DNA of 64,000 nt from Alphaproteobacteria bacterium (GTDB taxonomy: Bacteria; Pseudomonadota; Alphaproteobacteria; Rs-D84; CACZYB01), in the NCBI GenBank assembly GCA_017938435.1, contig JAGBBO010000006.1:72945-136944 (forward strand), in the 5' to 3' direction. Positions within the stretch are counted from its first letter, which is position 1. Every line of letters starts with the position of its first letter. The translations under genes were made by a program, and so were the position numbers. The notes under the pieces are model-generated. The model ran no database searches. It saw only the letters and a program-made list of their open reading frames with translations, and was not told the origin of the DNA. Of the stretch, positions 52,489 through 61,567 are shown in pieces.

Positions 52489-52503
52489 ATTCTACATTTG
52501 TTC
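52489..52503 (-). promoter_or_regulatory. Degenerate SOS box upstream of lexA
   Basis: ATTC (52489-52492), seven bases, GTTC (52500-52503), one mismatch to GTTC-N7-GTTC, 36 bases before the lexA start. It would give autoregulation. Confidence 0.5.
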
Positions 52504-52562
52504 TCCTTATTTGTCAAGTATTAAAATCACTGGTTGTATTTTGTGTGAAAAAATATACTAAA

Positions 52563-52940
52563 TTATTTTTTTGGCTGTTTATTAGAAGATTTAGAAGTTA
52601 GTTTTGTAAGCATATCAGAAAAGACTTGTTTTTGTTTTGGTGAAAGGCTGTTAATAAACTTAAATGCCTCGATATAATTATCCAATATGTGTGTAGCAAG
52701 AACGACACGACTATTTGGAATGCCTGTTAAAAAGTAATTCATTTCTGTTTTTAATATATCAGATATGGCAAAAAGCACATCCATTGTGATTTTTACGCGT
52801 CCTCTTTCAATAGAATCGATAGATGCAACAGAAATATCTAATTGTTCAGCAAGAAAAGATTTATCAATATTTTTTTCCAAACGAATCTTTTTAATTCGAC
52901 TACCTATTAACGCATAAGGATTTGTTTCTTCTTTTTTCAT
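52563..52940 (-). CDS. XRE-family helix-turn-helix regulator
   Basis: A 125-residue protein. HTH_3 domain at about residues 10-65 (IRLEKNIDKSFLAEQLDISV, then SIDSIERGRVKITMDVLF), followed by a helical tail (EAFKFINSLSPKQKQVFSDM). GGAGG precedes the ATG. It diverges from another HTH gene across a short AT-rich spacer with repeated operator-like sites, as in phage-type switch modules. Confidence 0.8.
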   Translation of the reverse strand: MKKEETNPYALIGSRIKKIRLEKNIDKSFLAEQLDISVASIDSIERGRVKITMDVLFAISDILKTEMNYFLTGIPNSRVVLATHILDNYIEAFKFINSLSPKQKQVFSDMLTKLTSKSSNKQPKK

Positions 52941-52982
52941 TTTTATTCCTCCATTTGACTATTAAAAAAAATAATGCTATAA

Positions 52983-53052
52983 TTTTTATGTATTTTAATT
53001 ATATACATATATTTTTATGTTTGTAAAGTAAAAAATACATATTTTTATATGT
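52983..53052. promoter_or_regulatory. Candidate operators between two divergent HTH genes
   Basis: TACATATATTTTTATGT (53004-53020) and TACATATTTTTATATGT (53036-53052) are imperfect palindromes of the form TACATA-N6-TATGT; a third half-site TTTTTATGTA begins at 52984. The arrangement suits a shared regulatory region for both genes. Confidence 0.4.
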
Positions 53053-53065
53053 TTTAAGGAATATT

Positions 53066-53518
53066 ATGGAAGAAAGATTAAAAAAAATAAGAGAAAACCT
53101 CAAGAAAACTCAAAAAGAAATGTCTGCATTTTTAGGGTTGGGTGAAATAACATGGCAAAATTATGAACGAGGTATTTCAAAACCAAAACTTGCAACCATG
53201 GAAAAATTAGCTTTGCTTGGATATAATATTGCATGGGTTACAACTGGAAATGGGAGTATGTTCGTTTCCGATGTTCATGAAAATACTCAAGCTAATTTTG
53301 AAACAGGAGCAAGTATTGATAGGGCTAAAATATTTAATCTATTACTAAATGAACTTGAAAATATTTATTCAGAAGATGAATTAAAATCTAAACCCAAAAA
53401 TTTTATTTCTATGCGTGCATTTGAAATGACTATGAATATTGCAAATCTTGCAGACAGTGATGCAACTGCAATAAATATGGTAAAACTTATGCTTATTGAA
53501 GAAAGGAATAAAAAATAG
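53066..53518 (+). CDS. Phage CI-like helix-turn-helix regulator
   Basis: A 150-residue protein. The N-terminal domain has ENLKKTQKEMSAFLGL, ITWQNYERGISKPKLATM and a WVTTGNGSMF segment, the ending typical of bacteriophage CI repressor N-terminal domains. The C-terminal half is helical and is not a self-cleaving peptidase domain. AAGGA precedes the ATG. No phage structural genes are nearby. Confidence 0.75.
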   Translation: MEERLKKIRENLKKTQKEMSAFLGLGEITWQNYERGISKPKLATMEKLALLGYNIAWVTTGNGSMFVSDVHENTQANFETGASIDRAKIFNLLLNELENIYSEDELKSKPKNFISMRAFEMTMNIANLADSDATAINMVKLMLIEERNKK

Positions 53519-53589
53519 GAATTTGTTCGGGTTGAATTTTACAATAACCTGCTTTAAAATATATTACAAATTAGGAATAAGAGGCAAAA

Positions 53590-54060
53590 ATGGCAACATA
53601 TTATATAGTATCAGGTGGATTTGATCCAATACACGAAGGACATATTGAAAATATTCTTGAAAGTAAAAATAATTCCGATGGTGTTATTGCACTTGTAAAT
53701 AGTGATGAATGGCTTTGTCGTAAAAAGGGTAAAAACTTTATGAACTTTCATACAAGAAGCACTGTTGTTGGTGCAATAAAAGGTGTGATTGATGTAATTG
53801 CATTTGATGACAAGGACAATTCTGCATGTGATGGATTAAGAAAGGCGCGTGCAAAATACCCAAATGATACATTAGTGTTTGCCAAGGGTGGAGATAGGAC
53901 TGCTGACAATATACCGGAAATTCCAGTATGCAAGGAACTTGGTATAGAAATTAAATATAATGTCGGTTCAAAAATTTCAGGTAGGCAAAAACCAAATTCA
54001 TCCTCTTGGATATTAAAAAATTGGGATGAAAGAAATAACAATGAAAGTAAAAAGGCCTAA
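53590..54060 (+). CDS. Cytidylyltransferase-like nucleotidyltransferase
   Basis: A 156-residue protein with the HxGH-type motif in GGFDPIHEGH (residues 9-18) and the matching GGDRTADNIPE segment, similar to the RfaE C-terminal/GlyCT superfamily. These enzymes attach a nucleotide to a phosphorylated sugar or alcohol. The substrate cannot be read from the sequence; the place just ahead of a surface-polysaccharide operon suggests precursor activation. AGAGGC precedes the ATG. A terminator overlaps the stop. Confidence 0.75.
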   Translation: MATYYIVSGGFDPIHEGHIENILESKNNSDGVIALVNSDEWLCRKKGKNFMNFHTRSTVVGAIKGVIDVIAFDDKDNSACDGLRKARAKYPNDTLVFAKGGDRTADNIPEIPVCKELGIEIKYNVGSKISGRQKPNSSSWILKNWDERNNNESKKA

Positions 54061-54193
54061 AAAGCCTTTTTATTTTTACCATAAACTTTCATATAATTTA
54101 TTTCGCTTTGAAAGAGTGTTATTTAATTTTTTTGCTGAAAATCTTTCACTTAAGGATAAAAATACTTTTTCAATTATTAAAAATAAAAAATAA
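54041..54193 (+). CDS. Possible 50-residue protein overlapping the nucleotidyltransferase end
   Basis: An open frame starts with ATG at 54041, inside the end of the previous gene, and runs through its terminator to a stop at 54193. The product is Lys/Phe-rich (KPFYFYHKLSYNLFRFERVL). The start lacks a good ribosome site and the terminator would interrupt the message, so it may be a chance frame or a gene remnant. Confidence 0.2.
   Translation: MKVKRPKKPFYFYHKLSYNLFRFERVLFNFFAENLSLKDKNTFSIIKNKK
54050..54077 (+). terminator. Terminator after the nucleotidyltransferase gene
   Basis: AAAAGGC (54050-54056) with GCCTTTT (54064-54070), then TATTTTT. Confidence 0.75.
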
Positions 54194-54388
54194 AATATGT
54201 CTATTTAGGAATTTCCTCCCTTAAAGTCAATGAAATTATGGATAATTGCCGTAAGTCCAAACAAAGAAAACAGATAAAAAAAGGGGTGGTTTAATTTACT
54301 ATACCATATTCAAGTTTTAGGTCTTATTTCTTATAAATTATAAAATAATATTTATTCGTATAAACAATAACTTAGGATTTTGTTCTTG
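54194..54388. other. AT-rich spacer ahead of the polysaccharide operon
   Basis: No gene, RNA motif or JUMPstart/ops element is visible. Only the promoter immediately downstream could be assigned. Confidence 0.5.
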
Positions 54389-54418
54389 TTGATTATTCTG
54401 TTGTGAAATGGATATAAT
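54389..54418 (+). promoter_or_regulatory. Promoter of the surface-polysaccharide operon
   Basis: TTGATT (54389-54394), 18-base spacer, perfect TATAAT (54413-54418). The first gene starts at 54477. Confidence 0.65.
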
Positions 54419-54476
54419 CCCTTTTATAAAAAAATAAAATTAAATGGGATTTTTCTTTTAACTATTGGAATAAAAA

Positions 54477-55454
54477 ATGAATGAAATTGCTGTATCTGTA
54501 ATAGTGCCGGTTTTCAATTCGGAAAGATATATTTGTGATTGCATAAACTCGCTTAGATCTCAAATATTATCAAGTATTGAAATAATTATTATTGATGATG
54601 GTTCAACAGATAGCTCGCCTTTAATTTGCGACAATTTTGCAAAAAAGGATCCTAGGATTACAGTCATTCATCAAAAAAATCAAAAACAAGGATCGGCTCG
54701 AAATGTTGGAATAAATCTTGCTAAGGGAGAATATATTACATTTGTTGACAGTGATGATTGGGTGGCTCCGACATTTTTATTTGATATGTATCAAAAGGCA
54801 ATAGAATTTGATGCGGACATTGTTATATGTGATTATTACAGGGCAAAATCTAACTCGGAAATAAAGAAAACTAAAAAATCAAGAATAGATAAGCATCTTA
54901 GAAAAAATGAAATTTACAATCTAAAAACTCTTAAAAAACAGCCATCAAAACATTTTGGTTTTGGTATGGCAGTATGTTGGAATAAACTTTTTAAATCAAA
55001 TCTTGCAAAAAAATATTTATATTTTCCAGAAGGTGTTTTTTTCGAAGATTCTGCCCCTGTATTTAGGACTTTGGCTATTGCAAACAGAATCGTAACATTA
55101 AATAAAAAACTTTATTTTTACAGGATATCAAATGTATTAAGCACGACTCATTCAAATGATATAAAAAGATTTGATTTATTTACTGTGCAAAATATTTTAC
55201 TGAATGACTTTGAAAAATATGAATTTGGAAGATTTAAAAAATTTTCTATCAACTTTATGATAAAAGATTTAATTAAACATTTTAAATCAATAGATAACTC
55301 CTTGAAATATAAATTTTATTTAGAAATGAAACGTATTCTTTTTATATTTCAAAAGAAAAATTATTTTAATGATATTGATTGGTTTTATCGAATAAAAGCC
55401 TCGGTTGCCCTTAATCATACATATTTTTTATTCAAATTATTATCAAGATTATAA
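54477..55454 (+). CDS. Glycosyltransferase family 2
   Basis: A 325-residue GT-A enzyme: start SVIVPVFNSERYICDCINSL, acidic IIIDDGSTDSS, and the DxD motif in FVDSDDW. The C-terminal half is basic and Phe/Tyr-rich, as in membrane-associated transferases. First gene of the operon. It adds one sugar to a lipid-linked glycan; donor unknown. Confidence 0.9.
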   Translation: MNEIAVSVIVPVFNSERYICDCINSLRSQILSSIEIIIIDDGSTDSSPLICDNFAKKDPRITVIHQKNQKQGSARNVGINLAKGEYITFVDSDDWVAPTFLFDMYQKAIEFDADIVICDYYRAKSNSEIKKTKKSRIDKHLRKNEIYNLKTLKKQPSKHFGFGMAVCWNKLFKSNLAKKYLYFPEGVFFEDSAPVFRTLAIANRIVTLNKKLYFYRISNVLSTTHSNDIKRFDLFTVQNILLNDFEKYEFGRFKKFSINFMIKDLIKHFKSIDNSLKYKFYLEMKRILFIFQKKNYFNDIDWFYRIKASVALNHTYFLFKLLSRL

Positions 55455-55463
55455 GGAGCAACT

Positions 55464-56318
55464 ATGAAATTATCTGTTATCACAATTTGTCTTAATGAAT
55501 TAGAAATAGAAAGAACTTGTAAAAGCATTTTTGAACAAACATTTAATGATTTTGAATGGATAATTATTGATGGTCAATCAAATATTCAAACAATCAATAA
55601 AATCAAAAAATATATTTCTAAAATAGATTTATTTATCTCGGAAAAAGATTCTGGAATATATGATGCCATGAACAAAGGTATTCTGTATGCAAAAGGTGAG
55701 TATGTTTCATTTATGAATGCAGGAGATACATTTTATTCAAAAACTACTTTATCTGAGATTTTTGAAAAAAATTTTTATATGGATGATGTAATTTATGGAA
55801 ATGTAAATATTATAAAAAACAATAAATCCCATATAGAAAATAACCCTAATTATATAACAAAAGACTTTTTTTTAAATGGAACAATTAACCATCAATCTTG
55901 CTTTATAAAACGAAATTTGTTTCAAAAATATGGGTTGTATGACATTACATATAAATATGCAAGTGATTATGAAAAATTTATATTATTTTCCAAGGCAAAT
56001 GTTAAATTTAGATATGTAAATCAAATAATTGCGAACCACTATAGAAATGGAATTTCATCAGATAAAAATTCTGTATCTATTGAATGGAAAAAAATTCAAA
56101 ATAAATATTTTTCAAAATCAGAAAGAAAAAATTGTGGCATAAAATACAAAGTAATATTGTTTGGATTAAATCTACTTTCAATAAAAGAAATCTTTCCCAA
56201 AAAATATGTAAAACTTTTCGGAATATTTACCATTTTTAAACTAAAGAAAAATTTAATTTATTTATTCGGACTCAACTTTTTACCAATTTTAAAATTAAAA
56301 GGAAATGTAAATGAGTAA
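55464..56318 (+). CDS. Glycosyltransferase family 2 (WcaA-like)
   Basis: A 284-residue GT-A enzyme: [30 protein letters not shown], and [10 protein letters not shown] then FMNAGD in the acceptor region, features of the WcaA/colanic-acid group. The last 45 residues carry a [13 protein letters not shown]...[13 protein letters not shown] tail that recurs in other proteins of this operon. It overlaps gmd by 8 bases. Confidence 0.9.
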   Translation: MKLSVITICLNELEIERTCKSIFEQTFNDFEWIIIDGQSNIQTINKIKKYISKIDLFISEKDSGIYDAMNKGILYAKGEYVSFMNAGDTFYSKTTLSEIFEKNFYMDDVIYGNVNIIKNNKSHIENNPNYITKDFFLNGTINHQSCFIKRNLFQKYGLYDITYKYASDYEKFILFSKANVKFRYVNQIIANHYRNGISSDKNSVSIEWKKIQNKYFSKSERKNCGIKYKVILFGLNLLSIKEIFPKKYVKLFGIFTIFKLKKNLIYLFGLNFLPILKLKGNVNE

Positions 56319-57384
56319 AATAGCTTTAATTACCGGAATAACCGGACAAGATGGTTCTTATCTAGCTGAACTTTTATTAGAAAAAGGATATGAAGTTCAC
56401 GGACTTAAAAGACGAAGTTCTTCGTTTAATTCAGCAAGAATAGATCATATTTACACAAACCCATATTCAAAAAATAAATTCTTTCTACACTATGGAGATT
56501 TAACAGATAGTCTTAATATAGTTAGAATAATAAAAGAAATTAAACCGTGTGAAATATACAATCTTGGTGCAATGAGCCATGTGAAAGTTTCATTCGAAAG
56601 TCCAGAATATACTGCGGATGCCGATGGAATCGGAACCCTTAGGATATTAGAAGCAATAAGACTTTTGGGGATGGAACAATCTACAAGATTTTATCAAGCA
56701 TCGACTTCGGAACTTTTTGGTTTGGTTAGGGAAACACCACAATCAGAACTTACTCCATTTTATCCTCGTTCACCTTATGGAGTGGCAAAACTTTATGCGT
56801 ATTGGATAACCGTAAACTATCGTGAAAGTTATAATATGTTTGCATCAAATGGAATACTTTTTAACCACGAAAGTCCAAGAAGGGGTGAAACTTTTATAAC
56901 AAGAAAAATTACTAGAGCAGCGTGTCGAATCAAACTTGGGACACAAGAAAAACTTTATGTCGGAAATATTGATGCAAAACGCGATTGGGGACATGCAAAG
57001 GATTATGTCGAAGGTATGTGGCGTATTTTACAGCAAGAAAAACCTGATGATTATGTATTGGCAACTGGAATTACAACAAGTGTAAGAAAATTTATTGAAA
57101 TGACTTTTACTAATCTTGGGATAGATATTGTTTGGCAAGGAAACGGGCTTGATGAAAAAGGAATTGATAAAAAAACAGGAAAAATTTTAATAGAAATTGA
57201 TGAACAATATTTTCGGCCGGCAGAGGTTGATATTTTGCAAGGTAATTCTCAAAAAGCAAATAAAATTCTTAAGTGGGAGCCAAAATATTCTTTGGAACAA
57301 CTTTGCAAAGAAATGGTCGAGGAAGATATGAAAGAAGCGTTACGCGAAAAACTTCTTATTGATAATGGATACAAGCCAAAATAG
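56311..57384 (+). CDS. gmd: GDP-mannose 4,6-dehydratase
   Basis: A 357-residue short-chain dehydrogenase. NADP motif [14 protein letters not shown], the GDP-mannose binding [15 protein letters not shown], catalytic Thr in the STSELFG region and Y-x3-K in [10 protein letters not shown]. It turns GDP-D-mannose into GDP-4-keto-6-deoxymannose, the first step of GDP-L-fucose synthesis. AAAAGGAAATGTAA precedes the ATG. Confidence 0.96.
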   Translation: MSKIALITGITGQDGSYLAELLLEKGYEVHGLKRRSSSFNSARIDHIYTNPYSKNKFFLHYGDLTDSLNIVRIIKEIKPCEIYNLGAMSHVKVSFESPEYTADADGIGTLRILEAIRLLGMEQSTRFYQASTSELFGLVRETPQSELTPFYPRSPYGVAKLYAYWITVNYRESYNMFASNGILFNHESPRRGETFITRKITRAACRIKLGTQEKLYVGNIDAKRDWGHAKDYVEGMWRILQQEKPDDYVLATGITTSVRKFIEMTFTNLGIDIVWQGNGLDEKGIDKKTGKILIEIDEQYFRPAEVDILQGNSQKANKILKWEPKYSLEQLCKEMVEEDMKEALREKLLIDNGYKPK

Positions 57385-57393
57385 GAGAAAAAT

Positions 57394-58458
57394 ATGGAAA
57401 AAAATTCAAAAATTTATTTGGCAGGACATACTGGTTTGGTTGGCTCGGCAATACATAGAAAACTTTTAGAATCTGGATATACAAATATCATAACAAGGAC
57501 ATCAAATGAACTTGATTTAACAAGACAATCTGATGTCGAAAAATTTTTTATGGAAGAAAAACCTGAATATGTAATTTTAGCTGCAGCAAAAGTTGGTGGT
57601 ATCCTTGCAAATTCGACCTATCCTGCTGAATTTATTTATAAAAATCTTATGATAGGTCTTAATGTTATACATTCAGCATACAAATATGGTGTAAAAAAAC
57701 TTTTAAATCTTGGGTCAAGTTGTATATATCCCAAAAATGCCCCTCAACCTATGAGAGAAGAAGCATTACTTTCTGGAAGTTTAGAAAAAACGAATGAAGC
57801 GTATGCCATTGCAAAAATTTCGATGATTGAACTTTGTAAATTCTATAATAAACAATATGGAACAAATTTTATTTCCGTTATGCCAACAAATCAATATGGT
57901 ATCGGTGATAATTTTGATATGGAAACGGCTCATCTTTTACCTATGATACTTAGGCGTTTTTACCTTGCAAAACTTTTATCAGAAAATAATTTTGATAGAA
58001 TTCGTGCTGATTTAAAAAAAAGAAAACTTGGGTTTGGAATAGATGAAAAACTTAATCTTGACGATGATAAATCTATTGAAAAAGCATTAAATAAGATTGG
58101 GGCATTTCGAGATAAGGTGGTCCTTTGGGGAGATGGTTCAGTATATCGTGAACTTATGTGTTCAGATGATTTAGCCGATGCATGTTTGTATCTTATGGAA
58201 ACAAAAAATTTTGATGAAATTGGGGACTTTGTAAATATTACTGCTGGGAATGATATAAAACTTTCAAAACTTTTTGAGTTAGTAAAAGACACCGTCGGAT
58301 TTACTGGAAAAATCGAATATGACAAAAGCAAACCTAATGGGACTTTCAGAAAACTTATGGATGATAAAAGAATAAAAAAATTAGGTTGGAGTCCCAAAAT
58401 AGATATAAGAAATGGAATCAAAAAATTCTTTAATCAATATAAAAATGGAGAAGCATAA
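57394..58458 (+). CDS. fcl: GDP-L-fucose synthase
   Basis: A 354-residue epimerase-reductase. NADP motif AGHTGLVGSAI, GSSCIYPKNAPQPM with the active Ser/Cys, and Y-x3-K in YAIAKISMIE. It completes GDP-L-fucose from the gmd product. An insert of about 45 charged residues follows the LRRFYLAKL helix (about residues 190-235), making it longer than E. coli WcaG (321 residues); such inserts also occur in other bacterial Fcl proteins. AGGAGAAAAAT precedes the ATG. Confidence 0.94.
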   Translation: MEKNSKIYLAGHTGLVGSAIHRKLLESGYTNIITRTSNELDLTRQSDVEKFFMEEKPEYVILAAAKVGGILANSTYPAEFIYKNLMIGLNVIHSAYKYGVKKLLNLGSSCIYPKNAPQPMREEALLSGSLEKTNEAYAIAKISMIELCKFYNKQYGTNFISVMPTNQYGIGDNFDMETAHLLPMILRRFYLAKLLSENNFDRIRADLKKRKLGFGIDEKLNLDDDKSIEKALNKIGAFRDKVVLWGDGSVYRELMCSDDLADACLYLMETKNFDEIGDFVNITAGNDIKLSKLFELVKDTVGFTGKIEYDKSKPNGTFRKLMDDKRIKKLGWSPKIDIRNGIKKFFNQYKNGEA

Positions 58459-59697
58459 ATGTTGGATTTTGTAATTATTGGTGGTGGAATTACCGGAATA
58501 ACATTGACCAAACAACTAAGACTTGATGGATATAATGTTTTATGTTTGGAAGCAAAGAAAAATGCCGGTGGACTTTGCAGAACTGAAAATATTGATGGAC
58601 ATATTTTAGATATAGGTGGTGGACACTTTTTTCATACAAAATACAAAGAAGTTTTTGATTTCGTTTTTAATTATATTCCAGAATCTGAATTTAATTTTAT
58701 TCCCAGAGTTTCAAAAATTCGAATAGGCGAAAATACTATTGACTATCCATTAGAATCGAATCTTTGGCAACTTCCTATGGATAAACAAATTCTATACCTT
58801 ATTTCTGTAATACGAAACGGAGAAGCATTAGGAATGCCCGAACCAAAAAATTACGAGGAATGGATAAGATGGAAACTTGGGAATCTTATTTGTGATAATT
58901 ACATGCTTCCGTATAACACAAAACTTTGGGGTGTAAAACCATCAGAAATGGATATAGATTGGCTTTATAAAATACCTAGGGTTAATGTGACTGAAATACT
59001 TAAATATTCACTAGAAAAGAAGCAAGATAAATCAAAATTTCCTGCACATATAAGTTTTTATTACCCTAAAAAAGGTGGATTTCAAAGAATATTTGATGCG
59101 TTATTTCAGGACGAAAAAAACTATGTTAAACTTGATACAAAGGTTGAAAAAATTGAAAAAGAAAAAGATGGATATTGGCTTATCAATAATGAATTTAAAA
59201 CAAAATATGTTATAAATACAACGCCATGGAATGACCTTTTTGAAGCATTAGGGAAACCTAAAAAACTTGAAAATGATTTTGCAAAAATTAAATATAATCG
59301 AATCGTAGTATCGCTTTATGAAAAAGAATATTCTCATAATTGGCATTGGCGATATGTGCCGGATATAAAACGAAATTATCACAGAGAATTTTATATTTCA
59401 AACTTTGCGAAAAGTTCAAAAGCAAATGGTATGTATGTTGAAACAAATCTTAAACGATTTGACGGAACGGAAGAAGTTTTAGATGCTGTAAATCTTTATA
59501 ATTATACAACCGATGCAGCCTATCCTATTCCAATTATTGGGCATAGTGAGGCAATAAAAAATATCCTTGAATATTATAAACCTTTTGGGCTTTTTGGGGT
59601 TGGACGATGGGGACAACATGAATACCAAAATGCAGATGTGTCTATGTTTAATGCACTTATGTTTGTGGAGGAGAAAAAATGGAATTATCAGGTGTAA
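58459..59697 (+). CDS. FAD-dependent oxidoreductase, UDP-galactopyranose-mutase/amine-oxidase-like
   Basis: A 412-residue flavoprotein with the N-terminal dinucleotide motif IIGGGITGITLTKQL, then LEAKKNAGGLCRTE (FAD-binding as in UGM and protoporphyrinogen oxidase relatives), GGHFFHTK, and a C-terminal FGLFGVGRWGQHEY segment. Such proteins in glycan clusters may isomerise or oxidise a nucleotide sugar. It does not look like a typical UGM in length or in its middle region, so the substrate is open. The start overlaps the fcl stop (TAAATG). Confidence 0.75.
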   Translation: MLDFVIIGGGITGITLTKQLRLDGYNVLCLEAKKNAGGLCRTENIDGHILDIGGGHFFHTKYKEVFDFVFNYIPESEFNFIPRVSKIRIGENTIDYPLESNLWQLPMDKQILYLISVIRNGEALGMPEPKNYEEWIRWKLGNLICDNYMLPYNTKLWGVKPSEMDIDWLYKIPRVNVTEILKYSLEKKQDKSKFPAHISFYYPKKGGFQRIFDALFQDEKNYVKLDTKVEKIEKEKDGYWLINNEFKTKYVINTTPWNDLFEALGKPKKLENDFAKIKYNRIVVSLYEKEYSHNWHWRYVPDIKRNYHREFYISNFAKSSKANGMYVETNLKRFDGTEEVLDAVNLYNYTTDAAYPIPIIGHSEAIKNILEYYKPFGLFGVGRWGQHEYQNADVSMFNALMFVEEKKWNYQV

Positions 59698-60638
59698 TGG
59701 ATTTAAAAATTAAAAAAAATGTAATGTATTTTTTATCACCTTATGGACTTGGTGACACAATGATTTTATGTGGATTCAAAGATGCCTTAGAAAAAAAATA
59801 TAATTGTAAAATTCATTTTTTAATCAAGTCATCACACAAAATTGTGATGGATATGTATAAAATAAATGATTTCTATATTATTGATATGGATAAAGTGGAT
59901 TTGTTTTTATTAGGAGATTCAACACCAGAACCAGAATTGGGTAAAATTTTTGTGGCACATCCTGAATTTCACAAAGAACTAATGTATCTTTTTAACGAAA
60001 TAAATACATCCATTGGTGGGGAAAAAACACAGTTTATTGAATGGTATAAGAAATTTCTTATGTTGCCACAAAAAACAAAATTTGAACTTCCTATGTGGTA
60101 TCCTGAATTATCAAATTATGCCAAAAAGAAAGTTAAAAAACTTGGGGGATTGGAAAAAATAGTTGTCCTTATTCCAGAGGCAAATTCGATAAAACTTTAT
60201 AACAAAACTATATGGAAAAATATAATAAAATCTAATAAACAATTCAAATGTATAACTGTTGTAAATGAACGAAAAAATAAGATAAAAGGTATAAGAAATC
60301 TTAAATTAGATTTGTATGATACTGTTGCTATTATGCTGAATGCACACAGCGTTTATGCCTTAAGAAGTGGTCTTTGTGATTTAGTGGCAAATGATATTAA
60401 GAATATGACTGTAATATATTCGAATCCTTATTTTAAGGATGTATATTCATTAAAATCAAGAAATGAAAATATTGTCGAATGGGTTATCAAAGATGAAAAA
60501 AAATATGATAAAAAAATCAAACTAAAATTGTTCGGAATATTAACTATTTTAAAAATAGTGAAAGTCAATAACAGTTTAAAATTTTATCTTTTTGACATAC
60601 TTCCTCTTATCAAATTTGAGAAAAAGGAACAAAAATGA
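59679..60638 (+). CDS. Glycosyltransferase-like protein (possible GT9/heptosyltransferase relative)
   Basis: A 319-residue protein. SPYGLGDTMILCGFKDAL resembles the G-x-G-D-x-x-x-x-x-P/G entry of heptosyltransferase-like GT9 proteins. The C-terminal half has DTVAIMLNAHSVYALRSG. It ends with the operon's recurring tail (KLKLFGILTILKIVK...FYLFDILPLIKF). GGAGGAGAAAAA precedes the ATG inside the previous gene. Function as a transferase is likely but not certain. Confidence 0.55.
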   Translation: MELSGVMDLKIKKNVMYFLSPYGLGDTMILCGFKDALEKKYNCKIHFLIKSSHKIVMDMYKINDFYIIDMDKVDLFLLGDSTPEPELGKIFVAHPEFHKELMYLFNEINTSIGGEKTQFIEWYKKFLMLPQKTKFELPMWYPELSNYAKKKVKKLGGLEKIVVLIPEANSIKLYNKTIWKNIIKSNKQFKCITVVNERKNKIKGIRNLKLDLYDTVAIMLNAHSVYALRSGLCDLVANDIKNMTVIYSNPYFKDVYSLKSRNENIVEWVIKDEKKYDKKIKLKLFGILTILKIVKVNNSLKFYLFDILPLIKFEKKEQK

Positions 60639-61567
60639 TAAGACCAAAAATTTCTATTATTACTGTTGTTTATAATATATTAGAACATAGAAGAAAAGAT
60701 TGTTTTATCAAAATGTTAGACAGTATAAAATCTCAAAATTATGGGAATATTGAACATATAGTAATTGATGGAAATTCAAATGATGGAACAAAGGAATTTT
60801 TAAAATCTTTGGGGGTTAAATTTTTTTCTAAAAAAGATAATGGAATTTATGATGCTATGAATAATGGTATTAAAAAAGCAACAGGAAAATACATTACTTT
60901 TTTAAATTCTGATGACTATTATTTTGATGAAAATGTGATATCAAAATCTATTTCTTTTTTACAAAGGACAAATGCCGATTTTTCATTCGGGAAAACAAAA
61001 TATATTGATGAAAATGAAAATATTATTCATGGAATTTTACAAGAAAATCCTGATATAAAAAATCTGTTTTTAACGATGCCTTGTTCTCATCAATCTATGG
61101 TAATAAAAACAGATGTAATAAAAAAATATATGTTTGATACAAATTTTAAAATCGTTGGGGATTATGATTTAACATTAAAACTATTTTTAAATAAGCATAA
61201 ATTCGTTTATATCTCAGAATATCTTGTATTTTTCAGGATTGGTGGAGCATCTAGTAATATAAAAAATGTGCATTTTGAAACGATAAAATTGTATAAAAAA
61301 ATGTTTAATGATTTAAAAATAAAAATACTAAATAAGGATGTTGAATATTTAGAATATCATAAAAAAATTTCAAAAAATATGGCTGGGATTTTATCAAAAA
61401 TTGTTGGATTTAGGATAAATAAAAAACTTTCTTTACCACTGGAAAAGACGAAAAAAATTTTAATTTTTGGACTTCCGATTTTAAAAATTGATAAGGCTGA
61501 AAACTATATAAATTTTTATTTTATGAATCTTATAAAAATATTAAGTATTAGGTGGCAAATATGTTAA
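60635..61567 (+). CDS. Glycosyltransferase family 2 (WcaA-like)
   Basis: A 310-residue GT-A enzyme: SIITVVYNILEHRRKDCF, IVIDGNSNDGT, DNGIYDAMNNGI and FLNSDDYYF. It ends with a tail of the recurring type (ILIFGLPILKIDKAENYINF). The start overlaps the previous stop by four bases (ATGA). Confidence 0.9.
   Translation: MIRPKISIITVVYNILEHRRKDCFIKMLDSIKSQNYGNIEHIVIDGNSNDGTKEFLKSLGVKFFSKKDNGIYDAMNNGIKKATGKYITFLNSDDYYFDENVISKSISFLQRTNADFSFGKTKYIDENENIIHGILQENPDIKNLFLTMPCSHQSMVIKTDVIKKYMFDTNFKIVGDYDLTLKLFLNKHKFVYISEYLVFFRIGGASSNIKNVHFETIKLYKKMFNDLKIKILNKDVEYLEYHKKISKNMAGILSKIVGFRINKKLSLPLEKTKKILIFGLPILKIDKAENYINFYFMNLIKILSIRWQIC

Noticed and set aside
52941-53518. Prophage
   Set aside because: Only CI-like HTH genes are present; there is no integrase, attachment site or structural gene in the vicinity.
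54416-54456. Attenuator hairpin ahead of the polysaccharide operon (AATCCC...GGGATT plus T run)
   Set aside because: The left arm overlaps or precedes the predicted transcription start (TATAAT at 54413-54418), so it would not be in the RNA.
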